Of a DNA stretch of 9,204 bases, positions 1 through 5,510 are shown in pieces. Numbering within the stretch: the first letter of the stretch is position 1; every line of letters begins with the position of its first letter. This DNA is from Erysipelotrichaceae bacterium. Lineage in GTDB: Bacteria; Bacillota_I; Bacilli_A; Erysipelotrichales; Coprobacillaceae. Made by a program: the position numbers and the translations under genes. The stretch spans positions 1 to 9,204 of the forward strand of contig JAJQGQ010000217.1 in the NCBI GenBank assembly GCA_021200395.1, written 5' to 3'. Under the pieces are notes generated by a model that had not been told where the DNA came from, searched no databases, and saw only the letters and a program-made list of their open reading frames with translations.

Positions 1-317
1 GTTATACTAGTAGGTAAAGCAATGATATAAGGTAATACAAAGGTATAATGAGTAGGTATATAAGCATTCGTATATGTAGAATTGAGATTTGATTCTACAA
101 TTGATTTCAACATTTCTAATAATACGTTGATTTGTGGAACAATATATGCATGAAACAAACCAACTGGTATAAGCATGGATACAAATAATATGATCCATAT
201 ATGATATTGCCATTTTGGTGAAAGCTTATCTTTTAATAAATACTTCAATAACAATAATATACCAGCAACTATTGATACATGAATCGTTTGACTTAATACA
301 TCCCAAATATTAACCAT
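1..317 (-). CDS. M56/BlaR1-like membrane peptidase, N-terminal part (partial)
   Basis: About 105 residues are visible and the frame stays open to the window edge. The start is ATG at 315-317, with a GGAGG ribosome binding site at 325-329 (7-nt spacing) inside the end of the upstream repressor gene; 2 bp separate the two genes. A first hydrophobic segment covers residues about 12-28 and a second about 40-61. Between them lies LSPKWQYHIWIILFVSMLIP, the juxtaposition typical of BlaR1/MecR1 N-termini, and a third hydrophobic stretch begins near residue 93. In this family an M56 zinc metalloprotease domain between membrane helices senses a cell-wall signal through an extracellular domain and triggers inactivation of the partner BlaI repressor. 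The HExxH motif and any penicillin-binding sensor domain would lie outside the window, so beta-lactam sensing cannot be claimed. The family call rests on the N-terminal sequence plus the BlaI neighbour. Confidence 0.8.
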   Translation of the reverse strand, partial: MVNIWDVLSQTIHVSIVAGILLLLKYLLKDKLSPKWQYHIWIILFVSMLIPVGLFHAYIVPQINVLLEMLKSIVESNLNSTYTNAYIPTHYTFVLPYIIALPTSI

Positions 318-319
318 AA

Positions 320-682
320 CTATACCTCCATATCATCTAATAGTTTAGATAAATATTCTTTTTCTTTTTCAGAAATTGTAGAATCTTTTAAAAAAGCAGC
401 TACTAAGTCACTAACTGAACCTTTATACATTTTGTTAAGCAATATATCTCTTTCTTGTTTAAGTGCATCATCTTTACTTAAAATAGATGAATAACGATGT
501 GGCTTTGTCGGTGAAATAAATACAAGATTCTTTTTAGCCATACGAGTTAAATACGTTGATACCGTATTAGCACTCCAATGTGTCGAATCTTGTAAAGATG
601 AAACAACTTCTCCTAAACCAAATGATTCTCCACTCCATAATACTTCCATGACCTTCCATTCAGCTTCAGATAATTTTTGCAT
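320..682 (-). CDS. blaI: BlaI/MecI-family winged-helix repressor
   Basis: This 120-residue protein has the usual BlaI length. The N-terminal winged helix (residues about 3-70) opens with LSEAEWKVMEVLW. The recognition helix region is WSANTVSTYLTRMAKKNLV (36-54), followed by a wing ending HRYSSI (62-67). The C-terminal helices (about 71-120) match the dimerisation region. The ATG at 680-682 is preceded by a strong AAAGGAGG site at 689-696. The family represses its own operon by binding palindromes with TACA/TGTA half-sites, and is relieved when the partner M56 protease signals. Two such palindromes lie in the promoter at 697-712 and 723-738, so autorepression is strongly supported. The position matching the known Asn-Phe cleavage site of staphylococcal/Bacillus BlaI is Ala96-Phe97 here, so the inactivation step may differ. 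The symbol denotes the family; the inducing signal and other target genes are unknown. Confidence 0.92.
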   Translation of the reverse strand: MQKLSEAEWKVMEVLWSGESFGLGEVVSSLQDSTHWSANTVSTYLTRMAKKNLVFISPTKPHRYSSILSKDDALKQERDILLNKMYKGSVSDLVAAFLKDSTISEKEKEYLSKLLDDMEV

Positions 683-696
683 TGCATTCCCTCCTT

Positions 697-712
697 TACT
701 ACAAGTGTAGTA
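697..712. promoter_or_regulatory. BlaI-type operator, promoter-distal copy
   Basis: The 16-bp palindrome TACTACAAGTGTAGTA is symmetric except for its two central bases and carries the TACA/TGTA half-site pair typical of BlaI/MecI operators. It covers the predicted transcription start and lies just upstream of the blaI ribosome binding site, where bound repressor would block initiation. Confidence 0.88.
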
Positions 713-718
713 TCTATT

Positions 719-750
719 ATTATACTACATCTGTAGTAATAAAAAGTCAA
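719..750 (-). promoter_or_regulatory. Promoter of the blaI-M56 operon
   Basis: Read on the minus strand, a TTGACT -35 box at 745-750 is followed by TAGTAT at 722-727 (17-bp spacer), overlapping TATAAT at 719-724 (20-bp spacer). Either could be the -10. Start would be near 712-715, giving a leader of about 30 nt. Both BlaI operators overlap this promoter or its start point. Confidence 0.75.
723..738. promoter_or_regulatory. BlaI-type operator, within the promoter
   Basis: The 16-bp palindrome TACTACATCTGTAGTA has the same half-sites as the copy at 697-712. The two centres are 26 bp apart, roughly two and a half helical turns. This copy covers the -10 region and much of the spacer of the blaI promoter. 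Confidence 0.9.
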
Positions 751-751
751 G

Positions 752-775
752 AAAAAAGACTGAATAATTTCAGCC
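752..775 (-). terminator. Rho-independent terminator of the malic enzyme gene
   Basis: On the minus strand, GGCTGAA, loop ATTA and TTCAGTC form a 7-bp stem with one G-U pair (758-775), followed by six T residues (752-757). It begins 4 nt after the malic enzyme stop. Only one base separates the T run from the -35 box of the next operon. Confidence 0.85.
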
Positions 776-779
776 TTCA

Positions 780-1958
780 TTATACTCTAGCAAGTCCTTC
801 CTTAATTGCTTCATCTGCCACTGCTGCAGCAACTACTTTAGAGACTCTTGGATCTAAGACATTTGGAATAATATAATCATATGATAATTCATCATCACTC
901 ACAAGTGATGCTAAACCTTTAGCAGCTGCCAGTTTCATACCTTCGCTAATCTTTCTAGCTTTGACATCCAAAGCACCTCTAAATAAACCTGGGAAAGCTA
1001 AGACATTATTAATTTGATTAGGATAATCTGAACGTCCAGTACCAATAATTGTTGCACCTGCTTTTTTAGCCTCTTCATATGTAATTTCTGGCTCTGGATT
1101 AGCCATGGCAAAAATAATTGGATCTTTCTTCATAGATTGTACCATTTCCTTTGTCACAAGCTTTGGTGCAGAAACTCCAATAAAGACATCAGCTTCTTTA
1201 AAAGCTTCAGCCATTGTGATACGTTTATTAGATAAATTTGTAATAGATGTTAATTCTTTCGTTAAAAAATCATACTTATCATAATCTTCTTTAATCACAA
1301 TCCCATTAATATTAAAACCATAGATTTCTTTAACTCCTAAAGCTTTAAGCATCTTGATAATAGAACTACCTGCGGCACCTGTACCACTCACAACAACCGT
1401 AATATCTTCCATTTTTTTATTCACTAATTTTAAAGCATTCATTAAACCAGCACTCACAACAATCGCAGTACCATGTTGATCATCATGAAAAACAGGAATA
1501 TCTAATTCTTCAATCAATGTACGTTCGATTTCTACGCATCTTGGAGCACTGATATCCTCTAAATTAATACCACCAAAACTAGGTGCCATTGCCTTTACAA
1601 TGCTTATTATCTCTTTTGGATCCTTCGTATCTAAACAAATAGGTACAGCATCTACATTACCAAACTTTTTAAATAAAATAGACTTTCCTTCCATAACTGG
1701 CATTGCAGCTTCAGGCCCTATATCCCCTAAACCAAGTACGGCAGTTCCATCACTTACCACAGCCACACAATTTTGTTTCCATGTATATTTATAGACATCT
1801 TCTTTATTTTGATGAATTTCACGGCACGGTTGGGCAACACCAGGAGTATAAGCCATAGATAAATCATGACTATTTTCCAATGGAACTTTTATATTAATTT
1901 CTAATTTACCTTTAACATTTTCATGCATCTTTAATGATTCTTCATATATATCTGCCAT
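780..1958 (-). CDS. NAD(P)-dependent malic enzyme, short bacterial form
   Basis: This is a cytoplasmic enzyme of 392 residues, the length of the short bacterial malic enzymes that lack a phosphotransacetylase tail. It catalyses oxidative decarboxylation of malate to pyruvate and CO2 with reduction of NAD(P), using Mg or Mn. The N-terminal catalytic domain has AYTPGVAQPC with candidate catalytic Tyr37, and MEGKSILFKKF with the conserved Lys92. Metal ligands are expected at Glu134-Asp135 (INLEDISAPRC) and Asp160 (FHDDQHGTA). The Rossmann domain begins at about residue 186 with the dinucleotide loop GTGAAG (192-197), and FAMANPEPEI and NQINNVLAFPG follow. Start is ATG at 1956-1958, with a GAGGA site at 1966-1970. 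It is transcribed divergently from rarA and ends in its own terminator, so it appears monocistronic. Cofactor preference cannot be read safely from the sequence, so no symbol is given. Confidence 0.95.
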   Translation of the reverse strand: MADIYEESLKMHENVKGKLEINIKVPLENSHDLSMAYTPGVAQPCREIHQNKEDVYKYTWKQNCVAVVSDGTAVLGLGDIGPEAAMPVMEGKSILFKKFGNVDAVPICLDTKDPKEIISIVKAMAPSFGGINLEDISAPRCVEIERTLIEELDIPVFHDDQHGTAIVVSAGLMNALKLVNKKMEDITVVVSGTGAAGSSIIKMLKALGVKEIYGFNINGIVIKEDYDKYDFLTKELTSITNLSNKRITMAEAFKEADVFIGVSAPKLVTKEMVQSMKKDPIIFAMANPEPEITYEEAKKAGATIIGTGRSDYPNQINNVLAFPGLFRGALDVKARKISEGMKLAAAKGLASLVSDDELSYDYIIPNVLDPRVSKVVAAAVADEAIKEGLARV

Positions 1959-1983
1959 ATTTTATTCCTCACTTTTCCTTGCT

Positions 1984-2012
1984 ATTATGACATAGTTATA
2001 TAAAAATTACAA
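1984..2012 (-). promoter_or_regulatory. Promoter of the malic enzyme gene
   Basis: On the minus strand, TTGTAA (2007-2012) and CATAAT (1984-1989) are separated by exactly 17 bp, and a TG one base upstream of the -10 makes it an extended -10 element. The predicted start near 1977 would give a leader of about 19 nt that still contains the GAGGA ribosome binding site. A TTGGCA further upstream is a weaker alternative. Confidence 0.6.
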
Positions 2013-2021
2013 GCTTAGTAT

Positions 2022-2050
2022 TTGCCAAGTATCTTAATATCAACTATAAT
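2022..2050 (+). promoter_or_regulatory. Promoter of rarA
   Basis: TTGCCA (2022-2027) and a perfect TATAAT (2045-2050) are separated by 17 bp. Transcription should start near 2057, only about 13 nt before the ATG and at the edge of the AGGA ribosome binding site. This placement rules out the in-frame TTG at 2022 as the translation start. Confidence 0.78.
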
Positions 2051-2069
2051 ATCTCTAGGAAGTGATATC

Positions 2070-3383
2070 ATGTATCAAACGAGTTTATTCGAAGCACCTG
2101 AACCATTAGCTAGCAGGATTAGGCCATTAACATTGGATGACTATGTAGGACAAAAGCATTTAGTTGGAAAAGGCAAAGTATTATGGCAATTGATTGAAAA
2201 TGATCAAATTAGTTCAATGATTTTTTGGGGGCCTCCTGGCGTTGGTAAAACAACATTAGCAAGAATTATAGCTCATTCAACAAAGTGTGAATTCATAGAT
2301 TTTTCTGCTGTTACAAGTGGTATTAAGGATATTAAAGCAGTCATGAAGAAAGCGGATGAGCAAAGACAATTTGGTATAAGAACGATTGTTTTTGTTGATG
2401 AAATTCATCGTTTTAATAAGGCTCAACAAGATGCTTTTTTACCATATGTTGAAAAAGGAAGTATTATTTTAATTGGTGCTACTACCGAAAACCCATCATT
2501 CGAGATTAATTCTGCTTTATTATCAAGATGTAAAGTATTTGTATTAAATGCTTTAGAGGTTGATGATATTTTAGAGTTATTGCATCATGCTTTAAATGAT
2601 GAAAGAGGTTATGGTGATGAAAATATAGAAATAGATGATGATAGTTTATATATGATTGCAGTCTTTGCAAATGGTGATGCTAGAGTTGCTTTAAATACTT
2701 TAGAAATGAGTATTGATAATGGTATTAAAGAAAATAATAAAATCATCGTTACTAAAGAAATGATTGAACAAATTACTAGTACAAAATCGCTCCTTTATGA
2801 TAAAAAAGGTGAAGAACATTATAATCTTATCTCTGCTTTGCATAAATCTATGCGTAATAGTGATGTTGATGCAGCTATATATTGGTTAGCGCGCATGTTA
2901 GAGGCTGGAGAAGATCCTTTATATATTGCTAGAAGATTGGTAAGATTTGCAAGTGAAGATATTGGTATGGCTGATAGTCGTGCTCTAGAAATAGCTGTAG
3001 CAGGATATCAAGCCTGCCATTATCTAGGCATGCCTGAATGTAACGTTCATTTAACCCATGTCGTTACTTATTTATCTTTATCTGTTAAATCAAATTCTTT
3101 ATATACAGCCTATGAAAGTGCTAAAAAAGATGCTTTACAAACAATATCCGAACCTGTACCATTACATATTCGTAATGCTCCTACTAAACTCATGAAAGAT
3201 CTTCATTATGGTGAAGGTTATCAATATGCTCATGATTATAAAGATAAACTGACAACCATGACTTGTCTACCTGATTCCTTAAAAGATAAGCAATATTATT
3301 ATCCAACTAATCAAGGAGCAGAAGCTAAAGTAGCTTTAAGACTTAAACAAATTAAAGAATGGAAACAAAAACACAAAAAATGA
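2070..3383 (+). CDS. rarA: Replication-associated recombination protein A (RarA/MgsA), AAA+ ATPase
   Basis: The protein has 437 residues from the ATG at 2070, with AGGA at 2057-2060 as ribosome binding site. An in-frame TTG at 2022 is excluded because it lies in the promoter -35 box, and family members start close to the SLFEAPEPLASRIRP segment. RarA is a clamp-loader-like ATPase acting at stalled replication forks, in contact with single-strand binding protein and DNA ends. Visible are the N-terminal IRPLTLDDYVGQKHL motif, Walker A GPPGVGKTT (54-62), Walker B with DEIH (110-113) and sensor 1 GATTENP (136-142). The C-terminal oligomerisation region includes ALHKSMRNSDVDAAIYWLAR and RRLVRFASEDIGMAD. 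Length and motifs are normal for the family. The gene stands alone, diverges from the malic enzyme gene, and converges on the carboxypeptidase gene with 8 bp between the two stops. No SOS-type LexA box was noticed upstream. Confidence 0.96.
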   Translation: MYQTSLFEAPEPLASRIRPLTLDDYVGQKHLVGKGKVLWQLIENDQISSMIFWGPPGVGKTTLARIIAHSTKCEFIDFSAVTSGIKDIKAVMKKADEQRQFGIRTIVFVDEIHRFNKAQQDAFLPYVEKGSIILIGATTENPSFEINSALLSRCKVFVLNALEVDDILELLHHALNDERGYGDENIEIDDDSLYMIAVFANGDARVALNTLEMSIDNGIKENNKIIVTKEMIEQITSTKSLLYDKKGEEHYNLISALHKSMRNSDVDAAIYWLARMLEAGEDPLYIARRLVRFASEDIGMADSRALEIAVAGYQACHYLGMPECNVHLTHVVTYLSLSVKSNSLYTAYESAKKDALQTISEPVPLHIRNAPTKLMKDLHYGEGYQYAHDYKDKLTTMTCLPDSLKDKQYYYPTNQGAEAKVALRLKQIKEWKQKHKK

Positions 3384-3400
3384 GCTTACGCTCATTTTTT
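3375..3400. terminator. Bidirectional terminator shared by rarA and the carboxypeptidase gene
   Basis: AAAAAATGAGC (3375-3385), loop TTAC and GCTCATTTTTT (3390-3400) form a perfect 11-bp stem. The A and T runs serve as U-tracts for either direction. The rarA stop TGA (3381-3383) is in one arm and the carboxypeptidase stop (3392-3394, minus) is in the other, so both reading frames end inside the hairpin. Confidence 0.92.
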
Positions 3401-4612
3401 ATAAATCATTCTTAAAATAACACGTACCATTGCCACAACGGCAGCAGCTGGAATACCTAATTCTAAAGCTAATTTAACATATGACAATCCAATCGTTGAA
3501 TCTAGAGTAAAATCATATGTATAAATAACTTCATCATTATAACCAACTTCTAAAGTCATAATAGTCTCATCATCTTCAACAGGTGCTATTAAAAATGCTG
3601 ATTGGTTATTTAATTGAATATCTAAATCTTCATAATCAATACTATTTTCCAATAATAATGAAATATCTTCACTTGTTTCATAGACATATCGGAAGATATC
3701 AGCACCTAAAATTGTATAATTAGCTAATTCATCATCTTTCTTATAAAGTGTCACACTATGATAATGAATAGTCATATAATTATATACAGTTAAGGCATCA
3801 GCCACATGTGCATTCAAGCCATTTTCAGTTTTCGCATAAGCTGTAACCAAAATCAATTCATGACCATCAATTGTCATTAAAGTTGCTAAAGTATACTGTG
3901 CTTCTACAGTATAACCACTTTTAGCTCCATCTAAAACTGTCGTTTTCATTCCACTATTAGATGTCGCACGATATAAAGTAGATAACCATGTGTGAACACC
4001 TGTAGAACAAGTATAAGTTCTAGCAGTAAAGACTTCTTTAAAAGTTTCATTATTAAGAGCATCATCTAATATAACAGACATATCTTTAACCGTTGTATAA
4101 TGATTATCATCATGTAAACCTGTTGGATTTTCAAAATGACTATTTTCTAAACCAAGATTTGCCACTTTCTCATTCATAGCTTCAACAAAAGCCTCAACAC
4201 TACCATAAGTAAGTCTAGCTAATGCTTGACATGCATCAGCTCCTGAAGGTAACAACACCCCGTATAACAAATCACGATAAGTCACTTTTTCTCCCACTTC
4301 TAAATAAGCAGTAGAAGCTCCCGCCGCATATAAACCATCAAAATCTTCTTCAAGCATAGTGATTGTTTCATCTAAATCTATATCACTATCTTCTAATGCT
4401 TCAATCGCAACTATTGTCGTCAATATTTTTGTAATACTAGCAGGATATATTTGATCATCTGATTGATCATCTAGGTAAACCAACCCCGTACTTCGATCTA
4501 TTAAATAAGCATATTCGGAATATAAATCAACACTTATATTCGCTGCTGATACTGGTTTGGTAACGAGTAAACCTACGACAATGACTAAGATAAAACTTAA
4601 TATCTTTTTCAT
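3392..4612 (-). CDS. D-alanyl-D-alanine carboxypeptidase (peptidase S11, low-molecular-weight PBP)
   Basis: This 406-residue exported enzyme trims the terminal D-Ala from peptidoglycan pentapeptides on the outer face of the membrane. Residues 1-23 form a signal peptide (MKK, hydrophobic core, cleavage expected after VSA). The penicillin-binding motifs are in order: SITK (59-62, nucleophile Ser59), SGA (123-125) where the family usually has S-x-N, and KSG (231-233). The sequence around the second motif, LLPSGADACQALA, is otherwise typical. A beta-rich C-terminal region (about 275-370) precedes a hydrophobic helix at about 378-403 ending in KK, likely a membrane anchor. Its ATG overlaps the transporter stop in ATGA (4609-4612), with AGGAGG upstream, implying translational coupling. 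It resembles DacA/DacF-type enzymes, but the paralogue cannot be assigned. It ends in the terminator shared with rarA. Confidence 0.93.
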   Translation of the reverse strand: MKKILSFILVIVVGLLVTKPVSAANISVDLYSEYAYLIDRSTGLVYLDDQSDDQIYPASITKILTTIVAIEALEDSDIDLDETITMLEEDFDGLYAAGASTAYLEVGEKVTYRDLLYGVLLPSGADACQALARLTYGSVEAFVEAMNEKVANLGLENSHFENPTGLHDDNHYTTVKDMSVILDDALNNETFKEVFTARTYTCSTGVHTWLSTLYRATSNSGMKTTVLDGAKSGYTVEAQYTLATLMTIDGHELILVTAYAKTENGLNAHVADALTVYNYMTIHYHSVTLYKKDDELANYTILGADIFRYVYETSEDISLLLENSIDYEDLDIQLNNQSAFLIAPVEDDETIMTLEVGYNDEVIYTYDFTLDSTIGLSYVKLALELGIPAAAVVAMVRVILRMIYKK

Positions 4613-5475
4613 GAAAACCTCCTCAAAAATGATAATTGGGTTTGCGATATAATAATCGCTATAAATATGAATGTAAAGCCTATAAACATTTTTAAGGTTA
4701 ACACTTCATGATAAAAAATAATTGAAAACATAACCCCAAAGACAGACTCTAATGATAAAATAAGCGATGCATAACATTCATCAGTATATTTTTGCCCTAA
4801 TGTTTGACAAAGCATGGTTATAGCTGTTGCAAAGAAAGACAGATAAAATATTTGAAAGAATATTGTTGAGTGAATATTTTGTATAATTGTTAAATCCTCA
4901 AAAAGAATAGAAAGGAAAAATGCGAAAATAGTGGCACCATAAAATTGAAAAGTCGTAAAAGCTTTACCATCAACAGACTCACAAAAATGTTGGGTCATAA
5001 TAATATGAATAGCATACAATAAACCTGCAACAAGCGTTAATAGATCTCCTATTTGAATAGAAAAATTATCAAGACTGACAAAACCAATTCCGATAATACA
5101 AATAAACGCTGCTATAAAATGATATAGACTAGGTTTCTGTTTATCAATAAGCCATGATAAAAATGGTACAATGGCACAATATACAGCTGTTAAAAAAGCA
5201 TTTTTACCAGGTGTTGTATAAGCCAAGCCCCAAGTTTGGATATAATAAGCAATGCATAGGCAAAAACCTGTTAATAGACATAAATAAATTCTATTTTTAG
5301 GGAAATTCTTTAACTCTTTAAAGAAAAGAATGCTTAATATTATTGATGCCAAGGCAAAACGTAACAATAATAGCGTCGCAGGTGTCATAAAATCAACAGC
5401 ATTCTTCATCACAATAAAAGAACTACCCCAAATAAGAGCTGCTGTCAATAAATAAAGCGGACCTTTATTTTTCAT
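4609..5475 (-). CDS. EamA/DMT-family transporter
   Basis: This is a 288-residue integral membrane protein with about ten hydrophobic segments, the length and layout of the drug/metabolite transporter superfamily (two five-helix EamA repeats, about residues 5-135 and 145-280). Family hallmarks include ALIWGSSFIVMKNAV at residues 13-27 and the helix-4 region GLAYTTPGKNAFLTAVYCA. Such proteins usually export or exchange amino acids, nucleosides or other small metabolites; the substrate cannot be told. The ATG at 5473-5475 has no recognisable Shine-Dalgarno sequence. Upstream lie 9 unpaired bases and then a perfect hairpin that contains the ileS stop codon, 33 nt from this start. No promoter was recognised between the genes, so expression probably relies on ileS read-through or a promoter inside ileS. 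The gene overlaps the carboxypeptidase gene by 4 bp, so the two form one unit. Confidence 0.9.
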   Translation of the reverse strand: MKNKGPLYLLTAALIWGSSFIVMKNAVDFMTPATLLLLRFALASIILSILFFKELKNFPKNRIYLCLLTGFCLCIAYYIQTWGLAYTTPGKNAFLTAVYCAIVPFLSWLIDKQKPSLYHFIAAFICIIGIGFVSLDNFSIQIGDLLTLVAGLLYAIHIIMTQHFCESVDGKAFTTFQFYGATIFAFFLSILFEDLTIIQNIHSTIFFQIFYLSFFATAITMLCQTLGQKYTDECYASLILSLESVFGVMFSIIFYHEVLTLKMFIGFTFIFIAIIISQTQLSFLRRFS

Positions 5476-5484
5476 ATGTCATAA

Positions 5485-5510
5485 AGAAATGGTACTTTTG
5501 TACCATTTCT
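5485..5510 (-). terminator. Perfect hairpin between ileS and the transporter gene (possible weak terminator/attenuator)
   Basis: On the minus strand, AGAAATGGTAC, loop AAAA and GTACCATTTCT form an 11-bp perfect stem. The sequence after it (TTATGAC) is not a proper T-tract. If the stem is counted only as ATGGTAC/GTACCAT, the following TTTCTTTAT could act as a poor one. The ileS stop (5509-5511) overlaps the stem base. Partial termination, transcript stabilisation or an operator role are all possible. Confidence 0.5.

Noticed and set aside
7..213. Open frame of 68 codons on the minus strand
   Set aside because: It lies in another frame of the M56 gene, whose own frame starts at 317 with a good ribosome binding site and a family-typical sequence.
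682..876. Plus-strand open frame crossing the blaI promoter, and another at 1600-1794
   Set aside because: They are antisense to the BlaI operators, terminator and malic enzyme gene, with no recognisable product.
5485..5510. Mobile-element inverted repeat or integration site
   Set aside because: There is no transposase, no second copy and no target duplication nearby; it is best explained as an RNA hairpin at the ileS end.
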